The notes under the pieces: model-generated | What the model saw: the letters and a program-made list of their open reading frames with translations, nothing else | Databases searched by the model: none | What the model was told of the DNA's origin: nothing | Translations under genes and position numbers: made by a program | Assembly (NCBI RefSeq): GCF_030848805.1 | Contig: NC_092361.1 | Location: 16,265,406 to 16,329,405 of the forward strand | Length of the DNA stretch: 64,000 bases | Direction: 5' to 3' | DNA from: Temnothorax longispinosus | Lineage: Eukaryota; Arthropoda; Insecta; Hymenoptera; Formicidae | Part shown: piece by piece, positions 62,601 through 64,000 of the stretch | How the letters are laid out: every line of letters begins with the position of its first letter | Numbering within the stretch: position 1 is the stretch's first letter

Positions 62601-64000
62601 AGGAATCCGTCGGCCACAGATACAGACAGCGACGAGCCTAAGAAACATTCGATTTTCGATATTGTCGACGACGAACCTGCTTACATCAGCATGTACGACA
62701 AAGTGAAAGCCCGTTCGACGAAGAACATGCAAAAACTAGAAGAGGAAAAGCGTCAAGTACGTTTGAAGGATAAATTTTCGCAGCTGAAGCAAAGTCGCGC
62801 CAGGCGAGAGGAGAAGAAGCAGAGCACATCGTGGGACGGAGATTCAGTGAGCAGCAAAGCTCTGACAGAGGACGAGGCTACTTCCGAATCGGACTCGACG
62901 AGAACCAAGTCCCTCTCGAGGAAGGGCTCGCGATCTCGCATCCATTCGGACACAAGCGAGGAGGAGGAACCATTCAACAACAAGGTCCGGAAGCCTGTGA
63001 AGACGGAGAGATTCCTCGAAAGCGACGTCGATCTCGGCTTTGCCGATACTGAAGAGAAGCAAAATCCACTGGAAGCTTCGAACGTTATCGTTAACAGCGT
63101 GCACACGAATATCAAGGAGGAGCCTCGTACGTCCGACGAAGACGAGCGAGTTGCTGTTGGTTTCCGTACGAATCATCCCACGATAGTTGTGAATAATCAC
63201 GAGAGAGACTCGCGAAAGAAGTCGCACAAGAAGAAACAGAAACGTCAAAAGAACAGCATTTCAAGCGAAGATAATATAAAAGTCGAACCGAATGTAGAGC
63301 ATAAGAATAAAGTCGATGTCATCACGTCGAATGCAGACTGCCGACCGAATCACGGCACGGAATTGACTACTGTCACCGCCGCTACGACCATTGTCACGAC
63401 AGTGTTGGAGAACGCGGAGGAAAGGATGCGGGCCGATAAGAAGCAACGTAGTAAAAAGGAGAAGAAACGCGATCGGAATGGAGAAGATAAGGCCAAAGCG
63501 AGACGAAAGAGACTCAATAGGCAAGAGGCGAGGGATTCTCAACGTATGGAAGACATCTTCGGTCCTCTTTCGGACGACGTTGATGATGCTCCATCTAACA
63601 CGTTCTTCAACAGATTTGGTAACATGACGTCAGAGAACAGCGCCTATGCTTCGGACAGCGACGGTGGTCGTAGCTCACTCGACATGGACAGAGTGAGGCG
63701 AAAGACGGAAAAGAAACGGCGTCATCAGCCAGAGGACGAGAACAGCGTCGATCTGGCCGAAGCTGGGCGAGAGATTGAGGCGAAACTCTTGGGTATACCG
63801 AGCTCTCCGAAGGCCGTCCCCGCGTGCCCGGCAGAACCCAATGATCATGATGTCTTTCGATTCACCGACGATAATGACAGCGTCGAGCCGTCCACACCTT
63901 CGACAGTGCCGGAGAAAGTCAAGGAGAAGAAGAAGAAACGAAAGAAGTCCAAAGAGGAACGAGGGAGTCGAAAGGATTACCATCACCATCATCACCATCA
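59618..64000 (+). CDS. spen: spen large exon: conserved post-RRM blocks and charged helix (3' end beyond window)
   Basis: After a 77-bp intron (acceptor tttttatag) the frame stays open for 4.38 kb to the window edge. Order: HHEHHDGSRPGTP; Asn/Ser-rich and Ser/Pro-rich parts; a conserved-looking block RIRSLDEKYEKW ... RFRFRHKLLDMDLHEVQPSDIVKSVLAKRSVFDEDSKRLENFSEKYEPREF (about 60000-60260); Thr/Ser-rich sequence to about 60960; a Glu/Arg/Lys-only helix (about 61195-61990); a Ser/Arg region with KRRCSSQD; a second block, SIFDIVDDEPAYISMYDKVK followed by KFSQLKQSRARREEK (about 62650-62820); MEDIFGPLSDD (63547-63579); Lys clusters KKKKRKKSK; and a His run at the edge. These features fit insect Spen. 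The nuclear-receptor/corepressor regions and the SPOC domain are not reached. No frameshift or stop was seen. The opposite-strand Leu/Phe- or Ser-rich frames are mirrors of the Glu/Arg codons. Confidence 0.96.

Overview
This is nuclear DNA from an insect, most likely a hymenopteran and possibly an ant. The evidence is spliceosomal introns (77 bp to several kb), an AT-rich background with sharply bounded CpG-rich patches, many microsatellites, short foldback (MITE-like) DNA elements, a tRNA-derived SINE, and one recognisable animal gene, split ends (spen, orthologous to vertebrate SPEN/SHARP). The species call is an inference from overall character; no ribosomal or mitochondrial marker is present.

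Right-hand part (48404-64000, + strand): seven coding exons of spen, joined in one open frame of about 2,350 codons with matching splice phases at every junction. They encode the second half of RRM1, a Gly/Ser-rich linker, an RS-like Ser-rich tract, RRM2, RRM3, RRM4, a Ser/Pro-rich region, and a huge last-in-window exon. That exon holds the conserved post-RRM block, a Thr/Ser-rich stretch, an approximately 270-residue Glu/Arg/Lys helix, a second conserved block and Lys-rich clusters. It is still open at the window edge; the C-terminal SPOC domain must lie beyond. Spen proteins are nuclear RNA-binding corepressor scaffolds, in insects linked to Notch, EGFR and Wnt signalling (family knowledge).

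Left-hand part (1-48403): I find no convincing protein gene. The exon for the first half of RRM1 (the RNP2 strand, normally LWVGNL-like) is not on the + strand of this window. All 48 kb upstream of the first visible exon are therefore best read as one very long spen intron and/or 5' regulatory DNA. AT-rich stretches alternate with CpG-rich islands (densest at 16.5-17, 19.2-20, 21.4-22.3, 23.5-27.3, 29.5-32.1, 33.8-38 and 40.7-47.2 kb). The long open frames listed there are by-products of high GC and low complexity.

Mobile and structural DNA: foldback elements at 621, 5306, 32113, 33392, 52610 and 54296; a TTAA-flanked element at 32372; a tRNA(Arg)-like SINE 70 bp downstream of the first spen exon; a tRNA(Pro)-like relic at 49781; a hammerhead-core-like motif at 53328; a 240-bp GC-rich imperfect hairpin at 44557; a perfect 44-bp palindrome at 38679; and several tandem duplications. 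No CRISPR, operon or bacterial feature is present.
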